Source: Streptomyces sp. V1I1 (lineage in GTDB: Bacteria; Actinomycetota; Actinomycetes; Streptomycetales; Streptomycetaceae). Taken from it: a stretch of DNA of 64,000 bases. The number at the start of each line of letters is the position of its first letter. Positions within the stretch are counted from its first letter, which is position 1. The notes under the pieces were generated by a model. The model saw only the letters and a program-made list of their open reading frames with translations, had not been told where the DNA came from and did not search any database. Location: positions 5,456,501-5,520,500 of the forward strand of contig NZ_JAUSZH010000001.1 of assembly GCF_030817355.1 (NCBI RefSeq). Reading direction: 5' to 3'. Below are positions 35,717-44,876 of this stretch, piece by piece. A program made the translations under genes and the position numbers.

Positions 35717-36378
35717 GCGTGCCCGTGCAGAGTCTGCACTTCGCCGACGCGGGGGAGGCTGAAGATCTCGCAGCCTTCCTCGCCCGGCTGATCCATTACG
35801 ACCGCGCCGCCGCCGTCCGGCTCCAGGCCGGCGGTGGCGCGCTCGCCGTTTTCGGGCGTCCGCCCTCCTTCGAGGTGCTCGCGATCCGTACGGCCAGGCT
35901 CGGTGACCGAGTCGAGCTGGATGTCACCGTCTCCGCCGGTGAGCTGCTGGAGTCCCTCGGCGGGGCGGAGTTCACCGTGCCCGCCGCCGTCACCGGGCCG
36001 CCCTGGGCGGGCATGCTGCCGCCGCGCGGCGGCTGGCGGGAACTGCCCGGGCTGCCCGAAGTGACCGCGATGCGGGGCGCGGTGGCCGCGGCCGTGGCTG
36101 AATTCCGCACCCGCGACGAGCAGTTGCCCGCCGAGCGGCGTACGCGCGCCGAGCGGGACCGGATCGGGCGCGAGATATGGTCGCGCACCGTCGGCGGAAC
36201 CGGGCTGCCGCTGCGTGCCGTGCACGCCGCCCAGTCGCTCGGCTTTCTGCGTCCCGGAGTCCCGGTCGCGCTGCTGTCCACGGGCGCGTGGCTCAGACTG
36301 CGTACGCCCTTCGGGTCGATCGCCGTACGCAAGAACGGCCTCGGCGGGCTGAGCGTCACCCCCACCAGGCCCGGCTGA
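35713..36378 (+). CDS. Conserved hypothetical protein
   Basis: 221 residues from ATG 35713, which overlaps the thioesterase stop (ATGA). Soluble, Ala/Arg-rich, with segments such as LIHYDRAAAVRLQAGGGALA and GVPVALLSTGAWLRLRTPFG. No catalytic motif, signal peptide or membrane span is visible. I do not recognise a named domain. Coupling to the thioesterase gene suggests co-expression only. Confidence 0.8.
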   Translation: MSVPVQSLHFADAGEAEDLAAFLARLIHYDRAAAVRLQAGGGALAVFGRPPSFEVLAIRTARLGDRVELDVTVSAGELLESLGGAEFTVPAAVTGPPWAGMLPPRGGWRELPGLPEVTAMRGAVAAAVAEFRTRDEQLPAERRTRAERDRIGREIWSRTVGGTGLPLRAVHAAQSLGFLRPGVPVALLSTGAWLRLRTPFGSIAVRKNGLGGLSVTPTRPG

Positions 36379-36429
36379 CCCGCTCGCACGCGTGCGTGAC
36401 CGGGCAGATCGCCCAGGTTCCGACGCTGA

Positions 36430-36834
36430 TCAGTCCGCGGTGTTCAGCATGGAGGCCGCGGCGTACGTGAGGTAGTTCCAGAGTGTCCGCTCGTGCTCCT
36501 CGGACAGGCCCAGCTCGTCGACGGCGGTACGCATGTGCTTCAGCCATGCGTCGTGCGCGGCCCGGTCGACGGTGAACGGCGCGTGCCGCATCCGCAGCCG
36601 CGGGTGGCCGCGGTTGTCGCTGTAGGTGCGGGGCCCACCCCAGTACTGGATCAGGAACAGCGTGAGCCGCTCCTCGGCCGGACCCAGGTCCTCCTCCGGG
36701 TACATCGGCCGCAGCACCGGATCCTCGGCGACGCCCTGGTAGAAGCGGTGGACGAGGCGCCGGAAGGTCTCCTCGCCGCCGACCTGTTCGTAGAAGGTCT
36801 GCTCCTGAAGCGTGCCGCGCGGAATCTCTTTCAC
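36430..36834 (-). CDS. glbO: Truncated haemoglobin, group II (GlbO/trHbO)
   Basis: 134 residues from GTG 36834. Typical 2-on-2 globin features: [20 protein letters not shown] at the N-terminus, [40 protein letters not shown] with the proximal His region, and a C-terminal [18 protein letters not shown]. It binds O2/NO through haem and is usually assigned to O2 sensing, delivery or stress. It is transcribed on its own, convergent with the upstream hypothetical gene and divergent from the methyltransferase gene 99 bp away. Confidence 0.95.
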   Translation of the reverse strand: MKEIPRGTLQEQTFYEQVGGEETFRRLVHRFYQGVAEDPVLRPMYPEEDLGPAEERLTLFLIQYWGGPRTYSDNRGHPRLRMRHAPFTVDRAAHDAWLKHMRTAVDELGLSEEHERTLWNYLTYAAASMLNTAD

Positions 36835-36933
36835 CTGACCATCGTCTCAGATTCACCGGCCGAGGACCGAGGCCCTAGGACCATCCACGATCGGGTGCTC
36901 GCCTCAGGCGCTGCGCCGCAGGACAGTGGATGC

Positions 36934-37920
36934 ATGGGTGTTGATCTGGAGCAGTATGCCGAGCCGGCCGCCGAGGCGCGGCGGTCGCTGGTGCGGGTGA
37001 TCGTGGCCGAGGGCGGGCTTACCGATCCGGCCTGGCGGGCGGCGTTCGAGGAGGTGCCGCGGCATCTGTTCGTGCCGTACTACTTCGTGGGCCGGGGCGG
37101 CGCGTACGAGCGTCTGTGGTGCGAGGACCCCGATCCCGTGCGGCGGAACCAGTGGCTGCGCGGCGCTTACACGGACGGGCCACTCGCCACCCGGGTGCGC
37201 GACGGCGAGCTGATCTCCTCCAGCAGCCAGCCCTCGCTGATGGCCATGATGCTCGAGGAGCTGGAGCTACGGGATGGGCACACCGTCCTCGAGATCGGCG
37301 CGGGCACCGGCTACAACGCGGCGCTGCTCGCGCACCGGCTCGGCGACGAGCTGGTGACGACCGTCGACGTGGACCCGGAGATCACCGAGTCCGCGCGTAC
37401 ACATCTGGCGGCCGCGGGCTACCAACCGACTGTGATCACCGGCGACGGGGTGCGCGGCTGCCCGCAGCGCGCGCCCTTCGACCGCGTCATCGCGACCTGC
37501 ACGCTGGCGTCCGTGCCGTTCGACTGGCTGCCGCAGTGCCGACCGGGCGCGCGGATCCTGGCCCCGCTCTCCACCGGGCTGATCGCGCTGCGGGTGCGCG
37601 ACGACAGCCGCGGCCGGACCGCGGAGGGGCACTTCCTGCGGACGTCCGCGTACTTCGTGCCGCTACGCGGCGGCGGGCTCGCCCAGGAGGGGCACACCGG
37701 CGGGCTGCCGAGGCGCGCGGTCGAGAACGATCTCTTCCGCTTCCTGCTGACACTGACCGCGGGCAGCCTCGATCCGCACGAGGCGCTCTCGCTGTGGGAG
37801 CGGGAGCGGCGCCCGCAGCGGGACCGGTTCGGGGTCACAGTCAGCGGACAGCACCAGTGGGCCTGGCTGGACGACCCCGAGGGGCCCTACGCATGGCCGC
37901 TCGGGCGTCCGTCCGGCTGA
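36934..37920 (+). CDS. PCMT-like SAM-dependent methyltransferase
   Basis: 328 residues from ATG 36934. The SAM-binding motif is VLEIGAGTGYNAALLAHRLG, with VTTVDVDPEITESARTHLAA and the GDGVRGCPQRAPFDRVIATC stretch. Upstream, FVPYYFVGRGGAYERLW and SSSSQPSLMAMMLEEL resemble protein-L-isoaspartate O-methyltransferases. About 100 C-terminal residues beyond the methyltransferase fold are family-specific. Either isoaspartate repair or small-molecule methylation is possible. It is not near a lanthipeptide gene, so the FxLD-system methyltransferase role is not supported. Confidence 0.88.
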   Translation: MGVDLEQYAEPAAEARRSLVRVIVAEGGLTDPAWRAAFEEVPRHLFVPYYFVGRGGAYERLWCEDPDPVRRNQWLRGAYTDGPLATRVRDGELISSSSQPSLMAMMLEELELRDGHTVLEIGAGTGYNAALLAHRLGDELVTTVDVDPEITESARTHLAAAGYQPTVITGDGVRGCPQRAPFDRVIATCTLASVPFDWLPQCRPGARILAPLSTGLIALRVRDDSRGRTAEGHFLRTSAYFVPLRGGGLAQEGHTGGLPRRAVENDLFRFLLTLTAGSLDPHEALSLWERERRPQRDRFGVTVSGQHQWAWLDDPEGPYAWPLGRPSG

Positions 37921-37973
37921 CTGTTTTTGCTGACCTGTTTGTACGGGCGGGGCCAGCCGCTTTACGGGCAGAG

Positions 37974-39233
37974 CTAGCCGCGACGGATGGTGATGGTCGT
38001 CCAGGCGCCGACGTGGACCCGGTCGCCGTCGTTCAGCGGGATCGGGACATAGGGCTGGATCGGCTCCTCGGCGCCGTTGAGCGTGGTGCCGTTGGTGGAG
38101 TTCTGGTCGACAACCGCCCAGGAGCCATCGGGCTGCTGGACCAGCACCGCGTGCTGGTGCGAGACGCCCGGGTCCTCCGGCGGGACGGACAGGTCGATGT
38201 CGGGGGACTCGCCGGTGGAGTGCCGGCGGCGGCCGATCGTGATCTGGTTGCCGCCGAGCGGGAGGTGCTGCTCGGGGGAGTACGCGGGCAGGTTGAGGCC
38301 GGTGGCGTCGGGGCCGCTGCGCTGCATCATCGCGAGGAAGTACTCACGGTCGGGCGCTATGACGGCCGTCCAGCCCGCCGGGGCCTGAGTCTGGTACTGG
38401 GGCGGCTGCTGCGGCCCCGGCTGCCCCTGGGGCTGACCCGGCTGCCCCTGCTGCGGGCCAGGAGGCGGGCCGGGCTGCTGGGCGTACTGCTGCGGCATCT
38501 GCTGCTGGAACGCCTGCGGCTGCTGCGGTGCCTGGGGCTGCTGGAACGCCTGCGGCTGCTGCGGTGCCTGGGGTGCCTGCGGCTGCTGCGAGGGCGGGGA
38601 CAACATCCAGTCGTCCCCGCCGCCCGTCTGCTGGGGCTGCTGCGGCACGGGCGGCGCCGATGGCTGCTGGAAGGACGGCGGGGGCGGGCTGTGCGGGCTC
38701 TGCTGCGGCTGCTGGAACGACGGCGGCGGGGGCGGCGGCCCCTGCTGCAGGAACGCCTGCGGAGGCTGCTGCTGCTCCGACGGGTCGCTCATCAGCGGCT
38801 CGGCCGGCCGGTTCATCTGCGAGGGCCGCGAGCCCTGGTAGTCGTACGGATCAGGCTGCTGCGGGACAGAAGTAGGCGGCGGCACGGGCGCGGGCGCCGG
38901 CTGCGACTGGAAGCCTGGCGGGAGGTTCAGCCCGGACGGCTGCTGCTGGGACGGGGCCACCGGGGTGTACGACGTCGCCGTGTGCGTGAGGAAGTTGTAC
39001 CGGCACTCCTCGCAGAACGGGGCCATGGCCTCGCGCGGGGTGCGGCACTGCGGGCAGATCTCGGCCTGGGCGGTGGCGTTCGGGTCGCCGGGGCCTGGGT
39101 AGCCGTAGGCCGGCGGCGGGGGAGGGGGCGGCGGAACGGCACCCGCGGGAGCGCCAGGACCGGCCATGCGGTGGCCACAGATCTCGCACCAGTCGTCGGA
39201 ACCCGACTGGTGTCCGTTCGGGCAGGTCGGCAT
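37974..39233 (-). CDS. Zinc-ribbon and FHA-domain protein
   Basis: 419 residues from ATG 39233 (SD GGGGGAAG). The N-terminus has two zinc-ribbon pairs (CPNGHQSGSDDWCEICGHRM and later CPQCRTPREAMAPFCEEC). A roughly 190-residue Pro/Gln-rich disordered region with PQQPQAFQQ-type repeats follows. The C-terminal FHA domain (about 330-419) has IGRRRHS, VSHQHAVL and NSTNGTTLNG, the phosphothreonine-binding residues. It is the last gene of the PknG operon, so it probably reads phosphorylation by that kinase; that is inferred from context. Confidence 0.93.
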   Translation of the reverse strand: MPTCPNGHQSGSDDWCEICGHRMAGPGAPAGAVPPPPPPPPAYGYPGPGDPNATAQAEICPQCRTPREAMAPFCEECRYNFLTHTATSYTPVAPSQQQPSGLNLPPGFQSQPAPAPVPPPTSVPQQPDPYDYQGSRPSQMNRPAEPLMSDPSEQQQPPQAFLQQGPPPPPPSFQQPQQSPHSPPPPSFQQPSAPPVPQQPQQTGGGDDWMLSPPSQQPQAPQAPQQPQAFQQPQAPQQPQAFQQQMPQQYAQQPGPPPGPQQGQPGQPQGQPGPQQPPQYQTQAPAGWTAVIAPDREYFLAMMQRSGPDATGLNLPAYSPEQHLPLGGNQITIGRRRHSTGESPDIDLSVPPEDPGVSHQHAVLVQQPDGSWAVVDQNSTNGTTLNGAEEPIQPYVPIPLNDGDRVHVGAWTTITIRRG

Positions 39234-39307
39234 GTCGGCGCTTCCCCCTCTCCTCGTCCGGCCCGAGGGCCGTTTCACTTCTGTGTTTCTGTCGGCCTTT
39301 GTGCCGG

Positions 39308-40666
39308 CTACTTCTTCACACGAACCGTCTTGGTGGAGCGCGTTTCGAGCGTCATCTCGTCAGCCTCCGCGACCTTCGCCTTCAGTCGCACAGTACCTGT
39401 CGCGGCATCGACGACGTCCACCACCTTCGAAAGGAGCTTCGCCGTGTCCTCGTTGCCCGAGTCCGCCGCGAGCTGCACCGCACGGCCGAGCTTCGCGGTC
39501 GCGCCGTCGTAATCACCCGACTTGCGGGCATCAAGCCCCTGTTGGATGACTTGCGCCAGTTCGGCCTGGCCTGTGTAGTGCGCGACCTGCGGGTTGATCG
39601 AGGTGGACGCCACCATGTCGTCCGTCCACACCGCCCGTACAAGACCCTGCGACAGCACCTGCGGAGCCCCGCCGTCCGCGGCCGGAATGATCAGCGAGAC
39701 CCGGGCCGCCAGCATCTCCTGGCCGATCCCGGCCTCCGGGACCTGCACGCACACGTGGTAGTCGCGGGACTCGTCGCCCCAGGAACCGGTCGGATAGTCG
39801 CCGGCCCGCGGGCCGGCTTCCGTACGCCGTCCGGTCAACTCCTCGACCGTCGGCGCCACTTGCTTGACGAACTTGATCTCCACGCCGACGGGCGTCCACA
39901 GCCGCAGCGCCACGTCCGCGACCTCCTTGCCCATCGCGTTCTCCATCATGCTGGTGAAGTCGGCGGCCAGCTCGGCCGGGTTGGCGACGATGTCCGCCGT
40001 GCCGAGCAGCGCGGAGGCGATGCCGGTGACCTCCTTGACCTCCCAGTCGGTGCCGACGCCGCGGGCGTCGCAGGTGAAGCGGCCCGCGCCGGCTTCGAGG
40101 GTGGCCCGCAGATCCTCCGGCGACTCGTGCTCGTTACGGCCGTCGGTGAGCAGGATGCCGTGCCGGATGGTGACATCGGAGCTTGCGAGGAGCCGGTCGG
40201 CGAGACGGAGCCAGGTGCCGATCGCGGTGCCGCCGCCCGCGGTGAGACGCCGCAGCGCCTCCTTGGCCTGGCCGCGGGTCCCCGGATCGGCGACCGCGAG
40301 CCGGCCGTCGCCCGGATAGACCTCGTTCGCCACATGCGTGCCCGCGACCACCGCGAAGGCGACGCCGTCGCGCAGCGTGTCGATGGCGGCCGCCGTGGCA
40401 TCACGGGCGTTGCGCATCTTGGTCGGCGGATAGTCCATCGAGCCGGAACAGTCGACCATGATCACAACGGCGGCGCCCGGCGCCTGTCCCGGTATGTAGG
40501 CAGGTGAGCGCGTAGCGCCCGCGAGCGGAGCCCGGCCGCTGGTGCCGCCTCCGGTGGAGGTGACGGTGACGATCGCGTTCACCTCGCGGCCGCCCTCCGG
40601 CAGATATTCGTTCTGGTACACCTCGACGGAGAACTGCGGCACTTGTGACTTGGCGAAATTGGCCAT
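39308..40666 (-). CDS. VWA-domain protein
   Basis: 452 residues from ATG 40666, with AAGGAG upstream. The von Willebrand A domain (about 85-270) has a complete MIDAS: DCSGSM, a Thr in GGGTAIGTW and Asp in LLTDGRNEHE. The C-terminal part is beta-rich and ends with helical repeats (GLDARKSGDYDGATAKLGRA) and a basic tail RVKK. No membrane anchor. It lies between the PP2C and FHA genes in the PknG operon. It probably acts as a metal-dependent protein-binding module of that signalling system. Confidence 0.92.
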   Translation of the reverse strand: MANFAKSQVPQFSVEVYQNEYLPEGGREVNAIVTVTSTGGGTSGRAPLAGATRSPAYIPGQAPGAAVVIMVDCSGSMDYPPTKMRNARDATAAAIDTLRDGVAFAVVAGTHVANEVYPGDGRLAVADPGTRGQAKEALRRLTAGGGTAIGTWLRLADRLLASSDVTIRHGILLTDGRNEHESPEDLRATLEAGAGRFTCDARGVGTDWEVKEVTGIASALLGTADIVANPAELAADFTSMMENAMGKEVADVALRLWTPVGVEIKFVKQVAPTVEELTGRRTEAGPRAGDYPTGSWGDESRDYHVCVQVPEAGIGQEMLAARVSLIIPAADGGAPQVLSQGLVRAVWTDDMVASTSINPQVAHYTGQAELAQVIQQGLDARKSGDYDGATAKLGRAVQLAADSGNEDTAKLLSKVVDVVDAATGTVRLKAKVAEADEMTLETRSTKTVRVKK

Positions 40667-40778
40667 CTGATTTGCTCCTTGAGGCTCCACTCGGGCAGAG
40701 AAATGACACGAAGGTCCGCGAGCGGCAACAGGCGGTGACAGGCGGCGACAAGCGGCCACTCGGCGGACATAAGGGGGC

Positions 40779-42161
40779 TCAAGCCCTGTTGTAGGCCGAT
40801 CCTGCCCCTTGGTGCGGCACGGCGAACGGCAGGACGGCCACTGTTACGTTGTCGTGGCCCCCGCCGTCGAGTGCGTGGCCGACCAGAACCTGCGCGCTGT
40901 GCAGCGGGCGGCCCGCCGCATCGACCGGGATCGCCTGGGCCATGTCCTCGGCGCCCTCCGCGTAGTTCCACAGGCCGTCCGTGCAGACCACGACCACGCC
41001 GGAACGGTCCGGCTTGAACGAGGCGGTGTGCGGCTCCAGTTCGTACGCGTCGGCCCCGAGCCAGCCCGTGATGGCGTGGGCGCGCTCGTCGGCGTACGCC
41101 TCCGCCTCGCTCATCAGGCCGGCCGCCACCATCTGGGCGGCCCAGGAGTCGTCCTCGGTGAGCCGGGCGGGCGGGCCGCTGCGGTCGTCCGGCACCCAGT
41201 AGGCGCGGCTGTCGCCGACCCAGCCGACGACCAGCAGACCGCCGGCCGCCACGGCGCCGACGATCGTGCAGGCCGGCGCGTTCTGGTGGCGGTGCGGGTC
41301 GTGCTCCATCGCCTCGCCCTCACCGGGTTCCCTGGCAAGGGAGTTGACCGCCTCGGAGGCCGCGACGATCGCCTCGTGCATGGCCTGCTGGGGGTGGGTG
41401 CCGCGTGGCAGCGTCTCGAGCAGCAGTTCATTGGCGGCGCTCGCGGCGGCCTCGGAGGCCTCGTCTGGGCGGGTCGCCGACGACACCCCGTCGCAGACGA
41501 TCGCGACGACGGCGGGCGAGCCGTCGGGCAGGGCGGTGGACGACACCGCGAACGAGTCCTCGTTGCGGTGGTGGCGCAGCCCGCGGTCGCTGACGGCGGC
41601 GACCGAGCCGAGCTCCTGCTCCATGTGGTCGCGCTCGCGGGGCTGGGCGTGGCCGCAGTTCTCGCAGTAGCCGTCGGTGTCGACATGGCCGGCGCGGCAG
41701 GCCACACAGAGTTTGGTGCCGGATTCGGGGGTGGTGATCGGGTCCACGGCGCGTGGGTCGGCGGCGACGGCGGTGCCCGCGTCGGGCGCGGGCAGCTCGA
41801 AGTCGCCGCTGGAGGAGGCGCTGGGCGGGTCCGCGGGCGAGACGGGTGGTGAGTCGTTCGGTGAGGCGGGCGGGTCGTCGTAGCGCACGGCGGAGGCGGG
41901 CAGCGGGCCGCCGCCCGAGTCCGTGCCCGGCAGATCTCCGGGCAGATGCGCCGACGCGGGCGTGCCCGAGCTGTCCGTCCCGGTCGCCGACGGCCACTCG
42001 ACGGGCGTGCCGATGGCCATGGTCGGGTGGTCGTCCGGCGGCGCGGGCACGACGGAAAGGTCGTACCCGCACGCACCGCAGAAAAGGTCACCCGTTTCCA
42101 GCGGCTCGGCGCAGCTTGGGCATGTCGACCCGGCGGCCGGCTGGTCAATCTGCGAGGCCAT
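40779..42161 (-). CDS. PP2C-family serine/threonine protein phosphatase with zinc-ribbon N-terminus
   Basis: 460 residues from ATG 42161; the TTG 3 bp upstream directly follows the pknG stop. N-terminal CPSCAEPLETGDLFCGACGY and a second ribbon CVACRAGHVDTDGYCENCGH flank a Pro/Ser-rich linker. The PP2C domain (about 190-450) has metal-binding motifs SDRGLRHHRNEDSF, VCDGVSS, GWVGDSRAYW, CTDGLWNY and GGHDNVTVAV. It removes phosphate from Ser/Thr and most likely opposes PknG encoded just upstream. Soluble, with no membrane span. Confidence 0.95.
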   Translation of the reverse strand: MASQIDQPAAGSTCPSCAEPLETGDLFCGACGYDLSVVPAPPDDHPTMAIGTPVEWPSATGTDSSGTPASAHLPGDLPGTDSGGGPLPASAVRYDDPPASPNDSPPVSPADPPSASSSGDFELPAPDAGTAVAADPRAVDPITTPESGTKLCVACRAGHVDTDGYCENCGHAQPRERDHMEQELGSVAAVSDRGLRHHRNEDSFAVSSTALPDGSPAVVAIVCDGVSSATRPDEASEAAASAANELLLETLPRGTHPQQAMHEAIVAASEAVNSLAREPGEGEAMEHDPHRHQNAPACTIVGAVAAGGLLVVGWVGDSRAYWVPDDRSGPPARLTEDDSWAAQMVAAGLMSEAEAYADERAHAITGWLGADAYELEPHTASFKPDRSGVVVVCTDGLWNYAEGAEDMAQAIPVDAAGRPLHSAQVLVGHALDGGGHDNVTVAVLPFAVPHQGAGSAYNRA

Positions 42162-42164
42162 CAA

Positions 42165-44876
42165 TCACACCCACGTCCTGGGGCGGAAGCGGTTCGCCCG
42201 CTCCACCAGGTCTATCCGCTCCTCGCCACGCTGGGCGAGCCGGGCGAGCACCCGGTAGGAGCGTTCCAGCCCGAAGCGCAGGCCGCGCTCGTCCAGTTCG
42301 CTGCCGAGCAGCACGCTCTGTCCGGACGGCGGGGCTCCGGGACTACCGGAGAGTACCCAGTCGAGGGCCGTGCCGAGTACTTCTGTGGACAACTGCGCGC
42401 GGCGCACCGCGTCCAGACCGAAGTCCTTCAGGGCGTCCACCTGCGCGGCGGCCGCCGACAGGTCGTCGATCAGCGGGTCGTGCGCGGCGCGTCGCCGCAG
42501 CCTCGCCCGTACGGCAGCCACCCGCGCGGCCGTGTAGTGGATCGACGACTCCGGCACCGACTCCAGCGTCCGTACGGCTCCGGGCCGGTCGCCCGCCGCG
42601 AGCTGCACCCGGGCCAGGCCGAACGCGGCGCTGACATAGCTCGGGTCGGTCGTCCACACCAGGCGGTAGTACTCACCGGCGTTGTCCAGCTGGCCGAGCA
42701 CCTCGGCGCAGACGCCGAGCGCCAGCTTGGGCGCCGGCTCGCCGGGGAACGCGTCGTAGATCGCGTCGAAGGAGAGCGCCGCGACCTCGTTGTCCCCGGT
42801 CACCAGCGAGGTGAGGCCGCGGTACCAGACGACCCGCCAGTCGTCGGGGTGCTGGCTCTCCAGGGTGGCGAGAGCCCTGGTGGCGGAGTCCAGTTCACCC
42901 ATCTCCAGGCGGGCGCGCAGCTCGCGCAGCCGGGTCTCCGGGGAGGCCGCGGACGCGGAGTGCAGCGCGGCGATGAGCTCGGCGGGCGCGGAGGCCATCA
43001 GACCGGCGAGGAAACCGGCGTTGGGGTCGTCCGGGTCGACGCGCGGCACGGGCAGGGCGAGCGAGGTCGCCCGGGAGTCGAGCACGGCGACATGCGGGGC
43101 GAGGGCGAGGTTCGGGGGAGCGGAGGAGAGCTCGGCGGAGCGGGGGGCGGGGATCGGTGCGGCGTAGGCATTGGCCGCTCCGCCGCCGGGGTATCCGGCG
43201 TATCCGGCGCCCGGTTGCCCCGGACCCGCCCCCGGTACCGGCATGCCACCCGCGTTCCCGGCTCCGCCGGCCGGATTCCCGGCGCCCCAGGGGTGCGCGG
43301 CCGGACCGCCGCCCACCGCCGTGCCACCCACCGCAGCCGGGCCGTTTGCCGCCGCGGAGCGTTTGCCGCGGCCGCGGCCCGAGGGCGCCGTCGTACGCCA
43401 GCCCAGCCGCGAGACGTCCTCCGTCAGTTCCGCGAACAACTGCGTGTCCGTGACGCGCAGTTCAGGCCCGAAGAGCGTCGAAAGCGCAGGGCGCGGGCGG
43501 CCCGTCTGGATCGCGACGACCTCTCTGAGCACCCCCGTCAGCTGCTCCGCCATCTCCTGCGCCGAGGCGAACCGACGCGCCGGATCCGGGTCCGTCGCCC
43601 GTACCAGCAGCCGGTAGAAGGATTCGTACGTCTGGAAGACCTTGATGTTCTCCGGGTCCGGCAGGGAGTCCACGAACACATTCGTGTAGCCCTGGAAGTC
43701 GAAGGTCAGCACGGCCAGCGTGCGCGCGACGGTGTACAGGTCGGAGGCGACCGATGGGCCGACCTCGCCGACCTCCGGGGCCTGGTACCCGACCGTGCCG
43801 TAGATCGCGGACTCGTCGTCGTCCATCCTGCGGACCGCGCCCATGTCGATGAGCTTGAGCTGGTCCTGCTGCTGGATGGCGTTGTCGACCTTGAAGTCGC
43901 AGTACAGCAGGTTCCTGCTGTGCAGATGCCCGAGCGCCTCCAGCGCCTCGATGCCGTACGCACACGCCTGATCGACCGGCAGCGGATCGCGCTTGCCCGC
44001 CGGGTCGCGCCGTTCGTTGGCGAGCTCCTTCAGCGATTTGCCGCCGACGTACTCCATGACGATGTAGCCGTCGAGCGAGCCGGTGCGCTGGTCGAGATGC
44101 TCCACGAAGTTGTAGATCCGGACGATGTTGGAGTGCTCGATCTCCGCGAGGAAGCGGCGCTCCGAGATCGCCGCGGCCATCGCGTCCTGGTCGCCCGTGT
44201 CCAGCAGGCCCTTGAGCACCACCCACCGGTCGGATACCGCGCGGTCCACCGCCAGATAGACCCAGCCCAGGCCGCCGTGGGCGAGGCAGCCCACCACTTC
44301 GTACTGCCCGTGCACGATGTCGCCGCCGGTGAGCTTGGGCACGAAGGAGTACGGGTGGCCGCACTTGGTGCAGAACCCTTCCGTACGCCCCGGACGCTCC
44401 CCGCGCGAACGCCCCACCGGGGCCCCGCAGTCGGAGCGCGAACAGAACCGCTTGCGCTCGGGGACCTCGGGGTTCTCCATCACCGCGGTACGCGGCTCGG
44501 GGCGCGGTACGTCCGGCACCGAGACCAGGCCCGCGCCCAGCCGGTTGCGCCCCGACGCGCCTGTGGAGCTGCCGGAGCTGCGCACCGAGACCGACCGGGA
44601 CGAGGTGCTGCTCCCGGACAGCGAGCGCGAAAGCCGCCCGGACACGGAACGGCGCGACGTCGACGAGCGCGACGAGGCCCGCGACGAGCGCGAACTGCTC
44701 CGCCCGGAGCCGGAGTCCCGGCCGCCGCCCGTGATGCCGGTGGGCTGCGAGGACACCATCCCGTTGGACGCGACGACGGGCGCGAGGCCGCAGATGTTGC
44801 AGTACAGCTCACCGCCGCCCATGTCCTCGTACGAGCCCTCACAGCCGGGGCGCTGGCAGTTCTTGGTCTCGCTCAC
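42165..44876 (-). CDS. pknG: PknG-type serine/threonine protein kinase with TPR-like C-terminus
   Basis: 903 residues. The N-terminal zinc/rubredoxin-like motifs are CQRPGCEG...YCNIC and CSRSDCGAP...CTKCGHPY, separated by a Ser/Arg-rich segment. The kinase domain (about 200-470) has AHGGLGWVYLAVD, VVLKG with the ATP-binding Lys, LLYCDFKVDNAI as the catalytic loop (HRD replaced by YCD, as in PknG) and IDMGAVRR in place of DFG. The remaining 400 residues are helical repeats. In mycobacteria and corynebacteria PknG phosphorylates OdhI/GarA and sets glutamate metabolism. glnH and glnX lie upstream in the same operon. ATG 44876 overlaps the previous gene. Confidence 0.95.
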   Translation of the reverse strand: MSETKNCQRPGCEGSYEDMGGGELYCNICGLAPVVASNGMVSSQPTGITGGGRDSGSGRSSSRSSRASSRSSTSRRSVSGRLSRSLSGSSTSSRSVSVRSSGSSTGASGRNRLGAGLVSVPDVPRPEPRTAVMENPEVPERKRFCSRSDCGAPVGRSRGERPGRTEGFCTKCGHPYSFVPKLTGGDIVHGQYEVVGCLAHGGLGWVYLAVDRAVSDRWVVLKGLLDTGDQDAMAAAISERRFLAEIEHSNIVRIYNFVEHLDQRTGSLDGYIVMEYVGGKSLKELANERRDPAGKRDPLPVDQACAYGIEALEALGHLHSRNLLYCDFKVDNAIQQQDQLKLIDMGAVRRMDDDESAIYGTVGYQAPEVGEVGPSVASDLYTVARTLAVLTFDFQGYTNVFVDSLPDPENIKVFQTYESFYRLLVRATDPDPARRFASAQEMAEQLTGVLREVVAIQTGRPRPALSTLFGPELRVTDTQLFAELTEDVSRLGWRTTAPSGRGRGKRSAAANGPAAVGGTAVGGGPAAHPWGAGNPAGGAGNAGGMPVPGAGPGQPGAGYAGYPGGGAANAYAAPIPAPRSAELSSAPPNLALAPHVAVLDSRATSLALPVPRVDPDDPNAGFLAGLMASAPAELIAALHSASAASPETRLRELRARLEMGELDSATRALATLESQHPDDWRVVWYRGLTSLVTGDNEVAALSFDAIYDAFPGEPAPKLALGVCAEVLGQLDNAGEYYRLVWTTDPSYVSAAFGLARVQLAAGDRPGAVRTLESVPESSIHYTAARVAAVRARLRRRAAHDPLIDDLSAAAAQVDALKDFGLDAVRRAQLSTEVLGTALDWVLSGSPGAPPSGQSVLLGSELDERGLRFGLERSYRVLARLAQRGEERIDLVERANRFRPRTWV

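Noticed and set aside
36934..37920. PCMT-like gene as the FxLD-system methyltransferase of the lanthipeptide
   Set aside because: It is 17 kb away among core genes and not linked to lanABC; only superficial family similarity.
38000..39512. Long plus-strand frame (part of 37116-39512) with Leu/Arg-rich repeats
   Set aside because: Mirror of the Gln/Pro-rich FHA gene on the minus strand; repeats reflect the CAG/CTG-rich linker.
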